Part shown: piece after piece, positions 36,375 through 44,733 of the stretch
Numbering within the stretch: position 1 is the stretch's first letter
Layout: each line of letters starts with the position of its first letter
Assembly: GCA_007827375.1 (NCBI GenBank)
Contig: VISH01000001.1
Span: 1,550,001 to 1,614,000 of the forward strand
Reading direction: 5' to 3'
Source of the DNA: Alteromonadaceae bacterium 2753L.S.0a.02
GTDB taxonomy: Bacteria; Pseudomonadota; Gammaproteobacteria; Pseudomonadales; Cellvibrionaceae
Length of the DNA stretch: 64,000 nt
Program-made: the position numbers and the translations under genes
Notes under the pieces: model-generated
Told to the model about the DNA's origin: nothing
Seen by the model: only the letters and a program-made list of their open reading frames with translations
Database searches by the model: none

Positions 36375-37662
36375 CACACACCACCTGGTTGCGGCCGTTT
36401 CGTTTGGCGATTTGCAGTGCCTTTTGGGCGCGTAGCAGGGTGGCGTCGAAGGTTTCGCTCTCCGCCTGCACTGCAATACCGACGCTCAGGGTGAGGGTGA
36501 TATCGCCGACGGCATTGAAGTTCATCGCTGCGGTGAGTGTGCGAAGTTTTTCAGCACGGTGCAACACCTGGGCCTGCTGCTCACAGTCACACACCAGGAT
36601 AAATTGTTTACCGCCCCAGCGTGCCAGAATATCGCTGTGATCGGTATTCATTTGCAGTAGTGCGCCAAAAGATCTCAACACGGCATCGCCTTTGTCGTGC
36701 CCCAGGCTTTCGTTAACGCGTTTGAATTGATCGAGATCGAGCAACAACACGGCACTTTTTGGTTTGTCACTCCGAGGTTCGCTAAAGCTTTTTAACTTGC
36801 TGAGCGCGCCTTGACGATTCAGAACACCCGTTAAGGGATCTTTATGGGCAAATGATTCCAGGCTTGCCTTTTCTACTGAGAGATGCGGTTCCAGTAATAA
36901 CTCGTGGCCATTCTGTTTGCTCCAGCCACGATTAAACCAGTACTTGCGCCACAGCAGTCGGGCACCATCGCCAATAAAAATCGCCGTCCAAACTACGAGG
37001 AGCAGCAACATCACCTGGGGCGTACTGAACCATTCGCCTTCCGCAGTAACCTGGCTGATACGAATTTGGTGGCGTCCTGGCTCGATAAAATCGAGCCCCA
37101 ACTGAACCACATTATCGCGCGTTGCAGCGGCCCAACGGCGCCGTTCATGGCTTTCGTTGAGCCACCATTCCGCAGTACCAAAATTATCGAGATCGATCGT
37201 TATACGATTTCCGTTGCGTTCGCTAAACGCAAACAGAGTCGACAAAAATTTTGTGGAGGAAGCGTTTCCGTGTTCGGAGTACTGAGGCTCGTAATTGCGT
37301 ATGAAGGCTCTTAGTTTGGTTCCTGGCCCCTGGTAATCAAGGGTCCATGAGAGCGATTTATAGTGGCTGAAATCCACACCCTCTTCGAAGGCCTCGTCTA
37401 AATTTAGGGTATAGCCGCAGCCAAATTCTTGGCTAGGTTCGAAATTGCATAGCCATTCACCCTTGCTCTCATCGAGCCATTGTGAGGAATTTCCAATAGT
37501 GGGATCGATAAAACCGTAGATGTGTTGTTGGATGTGAGGGTCGGGATGTAATTCCAGTCGCTTGGCTGGCAAGTAAGGGTGCCCCACGGCCACCACGAAC
37601 GAAAACAACAAGAGTACGGCTCGCAGGCGTTTACTATATTTCAAGACCGCAGTATTTATCAT
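36364..37662 (-). CDS. Membrane sensor with degenerate GGDEF domain
   Basis: A 432-residue protein. An N-terminal helix (about residues 12-31), a periplasmic sensor (32-212) that seems beta-rich and galactose-binding-like (GVDFSHYKSLSWTLDYQGPGTKLRAFIRNYEPQY, STKFLSTLFAF), a second helix (214-235), then a GGDEF domain whose signature is GGKQF, not GGDEF; Asp and Glu needed for catalysis are replaced. The first part LDLDQFKRVNESLGHD is kept. It is paralogous to the next gene. The ATG at 37662 (AGGTAG upstream) is preferred to TTG 37665; only 4 bases separate it from the previous stop. Confidence 0.82.
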   Translation of the reverse strand: MINTAVLKYSKRLRAVLLLFSFVVAVGHPYLPAKRLELHPDPHIQQHIYGFIDPTIGNSSQWLDESKGEWLCNFEPSQEFGCGYTLNLDEAFEEGVDFSHYKSLSWTLDYQGPGTKLRAFIRNYEPQYSEHGNASSTKFLSTLFAFSERNGNRITIDLDNFGTAEWWLNESHERRRWAAATRDNVVQLGLDFIEPGRHQIRISQVTAEGEWFSTPQVMLLLLVVWTAIFIGDGARLLWRKYWFNRGWSKQNGHELLLEPHLSVEKASLESFAHKDPLTGVLNRQGALSKLKSFSEPRSDKPKSAVLLLDLDQFKRVNESLGHDKGDAVLRSFGALLQMNTDHSDILARWGGKQFILVCDCEQQAQVLHRAEKLRTLTAAMNFNAVGDITLTLSVGIAVQAESETFDATLLRAQKALQIAKRNGRNQVVCDAH

Positions 37663-37666
37663 CAAG

Positions 37667-39361
37667 CTACCTGGGTGAACCGCAAATCGTGTTGCGGGTT
37701 TTCATGGCCTGGAACAGCGCCCACTCGGCGCGCTGTCGTGCCTGTATGAAAGAATCGTGCTCGGAAATTAGGGTAAAACCAACGCTCACCGTAATACTCA
37801 GTTTTAGTTCCTTGTTAAATGTGCGCTGCGCCACCTCAGTGCGTAAGCTCTCCGCCACAAGTTCCAATCGTGCCAGATTAGCCCCAGGGAGCAGTATTGC
37901 AAACTTGCCTTCGTCAAGACTCACGGGTTCTATCGAATCACTTTGTTGTTCTGTAATCAGATCTTGCAGCTCCGTGTTTAGGCTCTCACAAATTGAACTG
38001 CCGCAATGTTGCTTAATACTTTGCAGGTGATCGACTTCGAGCAATAACAGGCCAACCGGTGTGACGTGTTGTATGACGTGGTACGCAAGCTCTAAATCTG
38101 TGCGGTTTCGCCGCGGAGTAGCCTGTTCGGTTGTGGGCGGTGTAGCTGTCCCCGAATTGCGGCTGAGCCGTACGGCTATCACACGCCAGCTATAAATAAT
38201 TGCTACAAAAATCACCCAAAACGCGCATAGGGCATAGAGCACAGTGACTTGAGAAATGCGTTCACCCACCAGCTCAATTTTGTCGAGCTGCATCTTGTGT
38301 ACCCCAGGCTCAACGTAATCGAAGCCCAGCAAAACAATATTGTTGAACTCTGTAGCACCATACAAGCGTGGCTTATCAACCCGCTTTAACCACCATTGGG
38401 CAACATTAAAGTTGCTCAGTGATAGTGTTGCCGGGCCAGCTTTTAGGTTGTCGGTCAATAATGTGGCTGACATAAATTTGGTGCTGTCTGGCAGTTGCTG
38501 GTCGGCATAAGCTGGGTTGAAGTTGCGCAGGTATACGCGCACAAATTCAGCGCGTCCTTCGTATTGGATGTAGAAGCGCAAAGCTTGGTAGCCGGTCATA
38601 TCAATGCCGATCGGCAGGGTATCTGAGGGTGAATTGTGCTTATCAACTGCGCCACCGGACACAACGCAGCTGCGATTATTTTCCCAACCCCAACCGTCGC
38701 CATCCGGGTCTGTTGCGGCATCGCTGCAGTAGGGTGCTTGTGCTGAGCTAACGCTGGGGCGCTCTAAGTTGGGATCGGCACTGGAACCGCGCACAATGCA
38801 GCTTTGTTCATTCTCCCAGCCCCAGCCATCGCCGTCTGGATCGGAATCACTCTCGGCGCAATAGGGCCAGCTGCCCTCGGCTGTGGTAACCAGGTTGTCG
38901 CTCTTACCATCACTCACCTTACAAGTGCTGCCGTTTTCCCAACCCCAACCGTCGCCATCGATATCGGCATCGGGCTGGGTGCAGGTGGGGAATGCCGAAT
39001 TGGCGGAACTGGTGCTTATCTGGCGATAGACAATGCAACTGCGGCCGTTTTCCCAATCCCAACCGTCGCCATCGTGGTCGGCTACCTTTCGACTGCAGGC
39101 AGCTATGGGCTCCAGATTCTCCCAACTGAGCACCATGCCGCAATGCTCGTCACCAAATTCCGGGCCGTATTCGCAGCGCCAACTGTGTTGGCTTCTGTCA
39201 AGCCAGGTGACCAGATCTGCGGGGCCGTAGAGAGAGGGTACGGTATTTGCGCTGGGGTGCAGCGTGGTGGTAATCGGGGGTAGGAAAGGAGCACCAACTA
39301 ACATTAACAGGCTGAGCAACGCCAGTACGAACTTAAGCAACGTAAGTGCAGAATATTTCAT
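37667..39361 (-). CDS. Membrane sensor with CBM10-like repeats and degenerate GGDEF
   Basis: A 564-residue protein, first gene of the operon. A membrane helix at 5-28; a periplasmic sensor similar to the downstream paralogue (WLDRSQHSWRCEYGPEF, then FYIQYEGRAEFVRVYLRNFNPAY) but with an inserted block at about residues 90-235 holding four repeats, C-x-DxDGDGWGWENxxSC, resembling CBM10 modules and calcium-loop motifs; a second helix near 370-391; a C-terminal domain with GGDEF fold hints (SVGFTLISEHDSFIQARQRAEWALFQAM) but SLDEGKFAILL where RxGGDEF should be. No diguanylate cyclase activity is expected. ATG at 39361 is preferred to TTG at 39391. Confidence 0.78.
   Translation of the reverse strand: MKYSALTLLKFVLALLSLLMLVGAPFLPPITTTLHPSANTVPSLYGPADLVTWLDRSQHSWRCEYGPEFGDEHCGMVLSWENLEPIAACSRKVADHDGDGWDWENGRSCIVYRQISTSSANSAFPTCTQPDADIDGDGWGWENGSTCKVSDGKSDNLVTTAEGSWPYCAESDSDPDGDGWGWENEQSCIVRGSSADPNLERPSVSSAQAPYCSDAATDPDGDGWGWENNRSCVVSGGAVDKHNSPSDTLPIGIDMTGYQALRFYIQYEGRAEFVRVYLRNFNPAYADQQLPDSTKFMSATLLTDNLKAGPATLSLSNFNVAQWWLKRVDKPRLYGATEFNNIVLLGFDYVEPGVHKMQLDKIELVGERISQVTVLYALCAFWVIFVAIIYSWRVIAVRLSRNSGTATPPTTEQATPRRNRTDLELAYHVIQHVTPVGLLLLEVDHLQSIKQHCGSSICESLNTELQDLITEQQSDSIEPVSLDEGKFAILLPGANLARLELVAESLRTEVAQRTFNKELKLSITVSVGFTLISEHDSFIQARQRAEWALFQAMKTRNTICGSPR
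38660..39110 (-). repeat. Four GWGWEN cysteine repeats inside sensor gene
   Basis: Coding repeats, each with a Cys, then D-x-D-G-D-G-W-x-W-E-N-x-x-(S/T)-C, separated by roughly 40-45 residues. The GW(G)WEN(x)xSC core is that of CBM10 modules in Cellvibrio enzymes; the DxDGDG loop suggests bound calcium. Repeat one has DWEN instead of GWEN. Confidence 0.7.
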
Positions 39362-39478
39362 AGGCACGGATCTGGGCAGACATAAAGCCAACCCGGGCTA
39401 AATAACGGCGCGTAGCAAATTGCCCGCAATTATTAATTATTAGTGTTTCGCCAGTATAGAGCAGTTTTGAATCGCTAG

Positions 39479-40375
39479 CTATTCGGGGGGCGCAGGCAGG
39501 GTACGCGAGCGACGCCAGCCATCAAATGAATAGATGACGAGCGCGGTCCAAATAAGAATAAAGGTGAGAGCCATTTGCCAAACCAAGGGTTCTTTGAACC
39601 AGAAAATGGCTAAAAAAAATACAATACTGGGGGCCAGATACTGAATAAATCCAATCGTGGAATAATTTAAGCGGGAAACACCGGCAGCAAATAGCAATAG
39701 AGGAATACTGGTAATCGGACCCGCCGCAATGAGTGCCAAGGCAAACCAGAAATTGTTACCTGCCTGAACAAAAGACAGTTTTTCGCTGAAAAATAAAAAA
39801 TACATCAGCGTCGGTGGTAACAGCAACAAGGTTTCAATAAATAAACCCTCCAGTGCGCCCACTTTAATTATTTTCCGCATCAAACCGTAAAAACCGAAGG
39901 CAAATGCCAGCGTGAGTGAAATCACTGGCAGTTTGCCCAGCGTAATAATTTGTAATAGCACCGCAAGTGTTGCCAGGGCCACCGCAAGCCACTGCCAGGG
40001 CCGGAGTTTTTCTCCGAGAAACACCAGGCCAAATAACACGTTAATTAATGGGTTGATATAGTAGCCGAGGCTGGTGTCGAGCAAACGGTTGTTGTTGGAT
40101 GCCCAGATGAACACGATCCAATTGATGGCAATAAAGATGGCTGAAGCACATAACACCAGGAGCGTGCGCGGCGTTTTTAAATGAGGCCACACATGTTTCC
40201 AACGGCCGATAAGAACCAGCAAAAATGCCGTGAACAAAACAGACCAGAAAATGCGATGTACGAAGATTTCCCCCTCAGAAATCGCCGCCATGGCTTTAAA
40301 ATAGAGCGGAATAAAACCCCAACAGCCGTAAGCGCCCAGGGCGAATAGCAGGCCTTTAACCGTTTCGCTTCTCAA
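39479..40375 (-). CDS. rarD: EamA-family permease RarD
   Basis: A 298-residue, ten-helix drug/metabolite transporter of the RarD type: GLLFALGAYGCWGFIPLYFKAMA at the N-terminus, EIFVHRIFWSVLF, WASNNNRLLDTSLGYYINPLINVLFGLVFLGEKLR and SLTLAFAFGFYGLMRKI all match E. coli RarD. It starts with TTG at 40375, preceded by AAGGA at good spacing and no ATG in frame. The physiological substrate is unknown. It is divergent from the GIY-YIG gene. Confidence 0.85.
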   Translation of the reverse strand: MRSETVKGLLFALGAYGCWGFIPLYFKAMAAISEGEIFVHRIFWSVLFTAFLLVLIGRWKHVWPHLKTPRTLLVLCASAIFIAINWIVFIWASNNNRLLDTSLGYYINPLINVLFGLVFLGEKLRPWQWLAVALATLAVLLQIITLGKLPVISLTLAFAFGFYGLMRKIIKVGALEGLFIETLLLLPPTLMYFLFFSEKLSFVQAGNNFWFALALIAAGPITSIPLLLFAAGVSRLNYSTIGFIQYLAPSIVFFLAIFWFKEPLVWQMALTFILIWTALVIYSFDGWRRSRTLPAPPE

Positions 40376-40582
40376 TGTGTTTTCCTTTCATTACTGGCGC
40401 GATGGCTCAATCCAAGTAGCTCAATCGTGTTCGTTGTGTGGGGGAACGAACCTATGCCTGCCAGCAGGCTAACAGGCGCTCATCACTTTAACCGCTTAGA
40501 TACTCACAAACAATATTTACAAATGTAGCGAAGCACCAAAGTGAGGTTACAATTATGCCGTGACCAAACCGGTAAAAATGTA

Positions 40583-40849
40583 ATGAATTCGCAGTGGTAT
40601 GTTTATATGGTGCGTTGTGCTGACGATTCTTTGTACACCGGTGTCACCACCGAACCACAAAGGCGCGAAGTTGAGCACAACAGCGACAAGCAGGCGGCGC
40701 GCTATACCCGTGCACGTCAGCCAGTGCGCCTGGTTTTCTGTGAACCCGCCCAGTCGCGCTCTGCCGCGTGTCGGCGTGAAGCGCAAATTAAAGCGCTGAG
40801 CCGCAGTGCCAAACTCGCATTGATTCGCGCGGCTACAAATTGCTTGTAA
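40583..40849 (+). CDS. GIY-YIG nuclease family protein (UPF0213/YhbQ-like)
   Basis: An 88-residue single-domain GIY-YIG protein: WYVYMVRCADDSLYTGVTTEPQRRE at the start, Arg and conserved HNSDKQAARYTRARQPVRLVF, and an Ala-rich Glu-containing EAQIKALSRSAKLALI. The catalytic Tyr, Tyr, Arg and Glu are in place. YhbQ-like proteins have been linked to DNA repair, but the role remains unsure. The ATG at 40583 is chosen by homology over a GTG at 40541. Confidence 0.85.
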   Translation: MNSQWYVYMVRCADDSLYTGVTTEPQRREVEHNSDKQAARYTRARQPVRLVFCEPAQSRSAACRREAQIKALSRSAKLALIRAATNCL

Positions 40850-40949
40850 ATTCCGTACAATGGCGGCCCCAATTATTAGGGCCTGCAGTGTCAGCTTGCT
40901 ATCGCAAGGAGTCACGTCTTAGGCAGGTCCAGTTTGCAGGCTGGTTACT

Positions 40950-43607
40950 ATGTCCGAATTTGTACAGGGTCAGCGCTGGGTAGTCGATTCCGAACCCGAA
41001 TTGGGTTTGGGTGTGGTTACCGGCGTACAGGCACGTACCGTAAGTATTTTTTTCCCCCAGGCAGAATGTGAACGCAACTATGCCACCGCGCAAGCTCCAC
41101 TCACCCGTATTCACTATTCCGTTGAAGACTCGATAAATCTCGCCGATGGCACGAGCGGCGTGGTTGCAAGGGTACACGAGCAAAGCGGCTTGTTGATTTA
41201 CGAACTCAGCGACGAGCGCCTAATACCAGAGACTATGCTCGCGGCGGAAGTGAGTCTTCACCAACCTCTGGTGCGTTTACTGACGGGGCAACTGGACGCG
41301 CCCAAGTGGTTCTATTTTCGCCGTCAGTTGGACGACGCAATAAGCAGAACCTGGCAGTCACGTTTGGGCGGGTTACTTGGTGTACGCGCCACGCTCATTC
41401 CGCATCAGCTTTATGTGGCATGGACAGCTTGCGAACACGAAAAAGTACGCGTGCTGCTGGCAGACGAGGTCGGTTTGGGGAAAACCATTGAGGCAGGCAT
41501 GATTCTCAGCCGTCTCATCAAGTTTGAGCGCGTGGCGCGTGCGTTAATTTTGGTGCCGGACGCGCTGCAGGTGCAGTGGCTGGTGGAACTGGTTCGTAAG
41601 TTTGGTCAAATGCCTGCGTTATACAGTGACAGTGAGCATGACTTCAGCAGCGGTCAGATACACATCGTGCCCCATTCGCAGGTCGAGGCCCTATCGCAAC
41701 AATTACAGCAAGCCGAGTTTGATATCACTGTCGTCGACGAAGCACATCACATCGCCCCGGAAACCGAAGCCTTTGCCTGTTTACAGGGGCTTTCCGCGAC
41801 CAGCGATCATTTGGTGCTGCTAACCGCAACGCCCGAGCAACTCGGCGCTGAGAGTCATTTCGCGCGACTGCAATTGCTCGACCCGGCTAAATTCACCAGC
41901 CTCACAACGCTGCACCAACAGGAGCAGCATTACCAATCGTTGAACCGGCGTATTCGCGCCTTGCCTGAAGGGCGCGATGCATTAATTGCTGAATTTAAGC
42001 TCGACGCCGAGCTCAGTGACGAAGAGCTCATCGATCAGCTCCTGGACTGCCACGGTGTGGGGCGTGTGATGTTTCGCAACGTGCGCTCTGCTATCAGTGG
42101 TTTTCCCAGTCGTAAAGCGATACCCCACGAACTCGCTGACGACAGTTGGGTGTCGCGCTTTGAGTGGCTGGCTGGTTTTGCGCGACTAAATCCGGATGAA
42201 AAAATCCTGGTTATCTGTCAGTCGATTGAGCAGGTAAAAGATTGTGAAAATTACTTGTGGCAAAAGCATGGTATCGACGCCGCTTTATTTCATGAAGAGC
42301 AAAACCTTATCGAACGGGATAAGGCCGCAGCCTATTTCGCCGATGGTGACCAGGGCAGTCAGTTGTTACTGTGTTCTGAAATTGGCAGTGAAGGCCGCAA
42401 TTTTCAGTTCAGTTGCCATCTGGTGTGTCTCGATTTGCCGGATCACCCCGACCTCTTGGAGCAGCGCATAGGTCGTCTCGACCGCATCGGACAGAGCCGC
42501 GATGTGCACATCCACATACCCTACGCGCCACACTCGCGCGCCGCGTTGCAGCTGCGTTGGTATCACGATGTACTGGCGTGTATTGAGCAGCAAAATCCGG
42601 CGGCTGGAACCGTGCACGATACGGTGTTGGCCGATACCCTCTCACTTGAGAGGGATGTAGAAACTCTTTTCAGCGAGGCCGTAATTAACGATGAGTTGGT
42701 GAAAGCAACCCGCGATCAGGTGAAACGCCTTCAGGCCAGTATTCAGGCGGGGCGCGACGCACTGCTGGAAATGAACAGTTGTCGCCAGCCCTTTGCAGAC
42801 GAACTGGCAGGCCAGTTGGCACTGTTCGAGCAAACCACACCGCTTGAATTGGTGGAGGCCGCGTCTGATCTGCTCAACTTCCATTTCGAAGCCACCCACG
42901 ACGGGATCTACAGTCTTATTCCTTCCGACAAAATGCTGGTACCGGCACTCCCTGGGATTCCACCGGAAGGCGCTGAAATTACCTTCTCCCGCGAAATCGC
43001 CAACCATCGTGAAGACGTGATGTTTATGAGTTGGGATGCAGTGTTCATCACCGGCTTGTGGGAGATGTTGCATCATTCCGACCTGGGCGCTGCTTCGGTC
43101 GCCACCCTGCCCAGCCGCCAATTACCCGCGGGCCACTGTCTGCTGGAAGTGTGTTTCGACATGGTGGTGCAATCCAAGCAGGCTGCGGTGTGCATGCCGT
43201 TTTTAAGTAGCCATTCGGTGCGAACCCTAGTGTTGGATATCAGCGATAAAGACCTATCGCCACTTTTGCCCGAAGACAGCCTGCAGCAGAATATCCAATC
43301 GGTGAAAAAGCACCTCGCGCGCGATGTGGTGAAATCCAAAAAAGATGAAATCAGCAGCTGGTACCACAAGGCCGAGCAATTTGCCGCCGAGCGCAAGCAG
43401 GCCTTACTTGATGAAGCGGTGCGACATGCCCGACAGCATTATGAGGGTGAAATATCGCGTCTGCGCAACCTGGCGCATACCAACTCTGCGGTGGGAATCG
43501 GTGAAATCAGTATTTTAGAGGGCAAGCGCGATGCGGTTTGTGAAGCACTGGCAGCACACACCCATTTGCAGCTCTCTGCGATTCGCTTGATAGTGATTAC
43601 GGGTTAG
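40950..43607 (+). CDS. rapA: RNA polymerase-associated protein RapA (SWI2/SNF2 ATPase)
   Basis: An 885-residue RapA, somewhat shorter than E. coli RapA (968). It begins FVQGQRWVVDSEPELGLGVV as RapA does; the SNF2 motor has motif I LLADEVGLGKTIEAGMIL (about residue 173), motif II VVDEAHHI (about 265), and motif VI QRIGRLDRIGQ (about 515). It recycles RNA polymerase from stalled post-termination complexes. The N-terminal domains are retained; the shortening is spread over the middle and C-terminus. The ribosome binding site is weak. It stands alone. Confidence 0.88.
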   Translation: MSEFVQGQRWVVDSEPELGLGVVTGVQARTVSIFFPQAECERNYATAQAPLTRIHYSVEDSINLADGTSGVVARVHEQSGLLIYELSDERLIPETMLAAEVSLHQPLVRLLTGQLDAPKWFYFRRQLDDAISRTWQSRLGGLLGVRATLIPHQLYVAWTACEHEKVRVLLADEVGLGKTIEAGMILSRLIKFERVARALILVPDALQVQWLVELVRKFGQMPALYSDSEHDFSSGQIHIVPHSQVEALSQQLQQAEFDITVVDEAHHIAPETEAFACLQGLSATSDHLVLLTATPEQLGAESHFARLQLLDPAKFTSLTTLHQQEQHYQSLNRRIRALPEGRDALIAEFKLDAELSDEELIDQLLDCHGVGRVMFRNVRSAISGFPSRKAIPHELADDSWVSRFEWLAGFARLNPDEKILVICQSIEQVKDCENYLWQKHGIDAALFHEEQNLIERDKAAAYFADGDQGSQLLLCSEIGSEGRNFQFSCHLVCLDLPDHPDLLEQRIGRLDRIGQSRDVHIHIPYAPHSRAALQLRWYHDVLACIEQQNPAAGTVHDTVLADTLSLERDVETLFSEAVINDELVKATRDQVKRLQASIQAGRDALLEMNSCRQPFADELAGQLALFEQTTPLELVEAASDLLNFHFEATHDGIYSLIPSDKMLVPALPGIPPEGAEITFSREIANHREDVMFMSWDAVFITGLWEMLHHSDLGAASVATLPSRQLPAGHCLLEVCFDMVVQSKQAAVCMPFLSSHSVRTLVLDISDKDLSPLLPEDSLQQNIQSVKKHLARDVVKSKKDEISSWYHKAEQFAAERKQALLDEAVRHARQHYEGEISRLRNLAHTNSAVGIGEISILEGKRDAVCEALAAHTHLQLSAIRLIVITG

Positions 43608-43634
43608 TAGAGCTCGGATTGAGGGTGCAAACAG

Positions 43635-43652
43635 GCGATCGGTTGCGATCGG
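43635..43652. repeat. Direct repeat GCGATCGG, one helical turn apart
   Basis: Two exact 8-bp copies separated by TT (10-bp period) in the leader before a lipoprotein gene. Such in-phase half-sites can bind a regulator, but chance cannot be excluded. Confidence 0.4.
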
Positions 43653-43674
43653 GATACAAGGTAATGTCGTGTCT

Positions 43675-43688
43675 GTCACAAAAGTGAC
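43675..43688. promoter_or_regulatory. Palindrome GTCAC-AAAA-GTGAC
   Basis: A perfect 5-bp dyad with a 4-base spacer, between the two direct-repeat pairs upstream of the lipoprotein gene. Confidence 0.35.
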
Positions 43689-43699
43689 GCATATTACCA

Positions 43700-43730
43700 C
43701 TTATCCTGATTAGGCGACCGCTTATCCTGA
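43700..43730. repeat. Direct repeat CTTATCCTGA, two helical turns apart
   Basis: Two exact 10-bp copies at 43700-43709 and 43721-43730, 21 bp apart, just upstream of a lipoprotein gene at 43798. The spacing fits tandem binding of a response regulator; no such protein is identified. Confidence 0.5.
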
Positions 43731-43797
43731 GTCCCCTTGTCGGTTTGTGGTTGGCGTCTTATATCTCCACCTCCGATTCCACTTGAGCAAAAACAGC

Positions 43798-44253
43798 ATG
43801 AAGATTGTTATTGCGTTTCTATTGGCTGCCGCGTGTTGCAGCTGCTCTCAACTTAAAACACCCAAGCTGAAAACCCTGTTCAACGGACCTCAGAAGCCGG
43901 ATTCCAACGTTGCGGTGATTGCGACTCACTCTGATTCAGCGCTTCTTACCAAGATCAACGGCCAGCCCTATTCACAACTTGGCAGCGACGAGGGTGTACG
44001 TGTCGAACCGGGCGATCATAATATTCAGTTGGTACTTCCGCAGGATATAAATCTCGGTTACCAGAGCACCATTATTGCCAGTGCTCAGTCTGATCAACGG
44101 GTTCACTTGCGGGCCAGGCATACCTATGTGCCGCGGGCGCGTGTCGCCGACAAACGCGTGATGATGTGGCTTGAAGATTTGGGAGAGCAAGTGAACTTGA
44201 GCTGCCTCAATTCTGCGGAGCCGTGTACTTTGGATGTTGCTGCAGGGTTGTAG
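43798..44253 (+). CDS. Small lipoprotein of unknown function
   Basis: A 151-residue predicted lipoprotein, with signal MKIVIAFLLAAACCSC and lipidated Cys at about residue 14 or 15 (LAAACCSC offers three cysteines). The mature part reads as a beta sandwich: AVIATHSDSALLTKINGQPY, then VRVEPGDHNIQLVLPQDI, ending with two cysteines (LSCLNSAEPC) that could pair. The VEPGDH segment recalls DUF2846-like lipoproteins, as does the interrupted gene at 47491. Start ATG 43798 has GAG upstream. Three repeated motifs lie in its leader. Confidence 0.65.
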   Translation: MKIVIAFLLAAACCSCSQLKTPKLKTLFNGPQKPDSNVAVIATHSDSALLTKINGQPYSQLGSDEGVRVEPGDHNIQLVLPQDINLGYQSTIIASAQSDQRVHLRARHTYVPRARVADKRVMMWLEDLGEQVNLSCLNSAEPCTLDVAAGL

Positions 44254-44341
44254 CGCTGGGCCAGGCATGGGCAACTTGCAAGCGCGCTCTGTTCGGTGGA
44301 TAGTGATTGGCATTTCTTAAGCGGTGAATGGGAGCACTGAA

Positions 44342-44731
44342 ATGCTGACTGTAGAGCGCGTCGCAGACGACAGATTGGATATCGCTATGAGTGGTAAACT
44401 CGATAGCGACGGTATGCGTGTCGCATTGGATACCCTGGTGGAAAGTGCTGAGGGCATCGAAAACGGCGGCATGTTGTTTGAGGTGATTGAATACAACCTG
44501 CCTTCCTTGGGCGCTGTGGCGGTAGAGCTGTCACGCTTTCCGCAAATGCTGCGCTTTATTCGGAAATTCAAACGTGCTGCTGTGCTTTCAGACGAAACAT
44601 GGTTGAAAACCATCAGTGAGTGGGAAGGTAAATTAATTCCCGGGTTAACTATTAAGGCGTTTAACCGTACTGATAAAATTGCGGCGATTGCCTGGTTACA
44701 GCGTAACGATGAATTCCCTGACCGGATCTGA
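44342..44731 (+). CDS. STAS/SpoIIAA-like protein
   Basis: A 129-residue protein of the SpoIIAA-like family: LTVERVADDRLDIAMSGKLDSDGMRVALDTLVE, with KRAAVLSDETWLKTISEWEGKLIPGLTIKAF and terminal IAAIAWLQ, the usual layout of that fold. Members are thought to bind lipophilic ligands. ATG 44342 has GGGAG upstream and is preferred over GTG 44324. It is 2 bp from tapT and probably co-transcribed. Confidence 0.75.
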   Translation: MLTVERVADDRLDIAMSGKLDSDGMRVALDTLVESAEGIENGGMLFEVIEYNLPSLGAVAVELSRFPQMLRFIRKFKRAAVLSDETWLKTISEWEGKLIPGLTIKAFNRTDKIAAIAWLQRNDEFPDRI

Positions 44732-44733
44732 TC

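Noticed and set aside
38804..39283. Plus-strand frame opposite the GWGWEN repeats
   Set aside because: Its internal repetition only mirrors the repeated coding strand.
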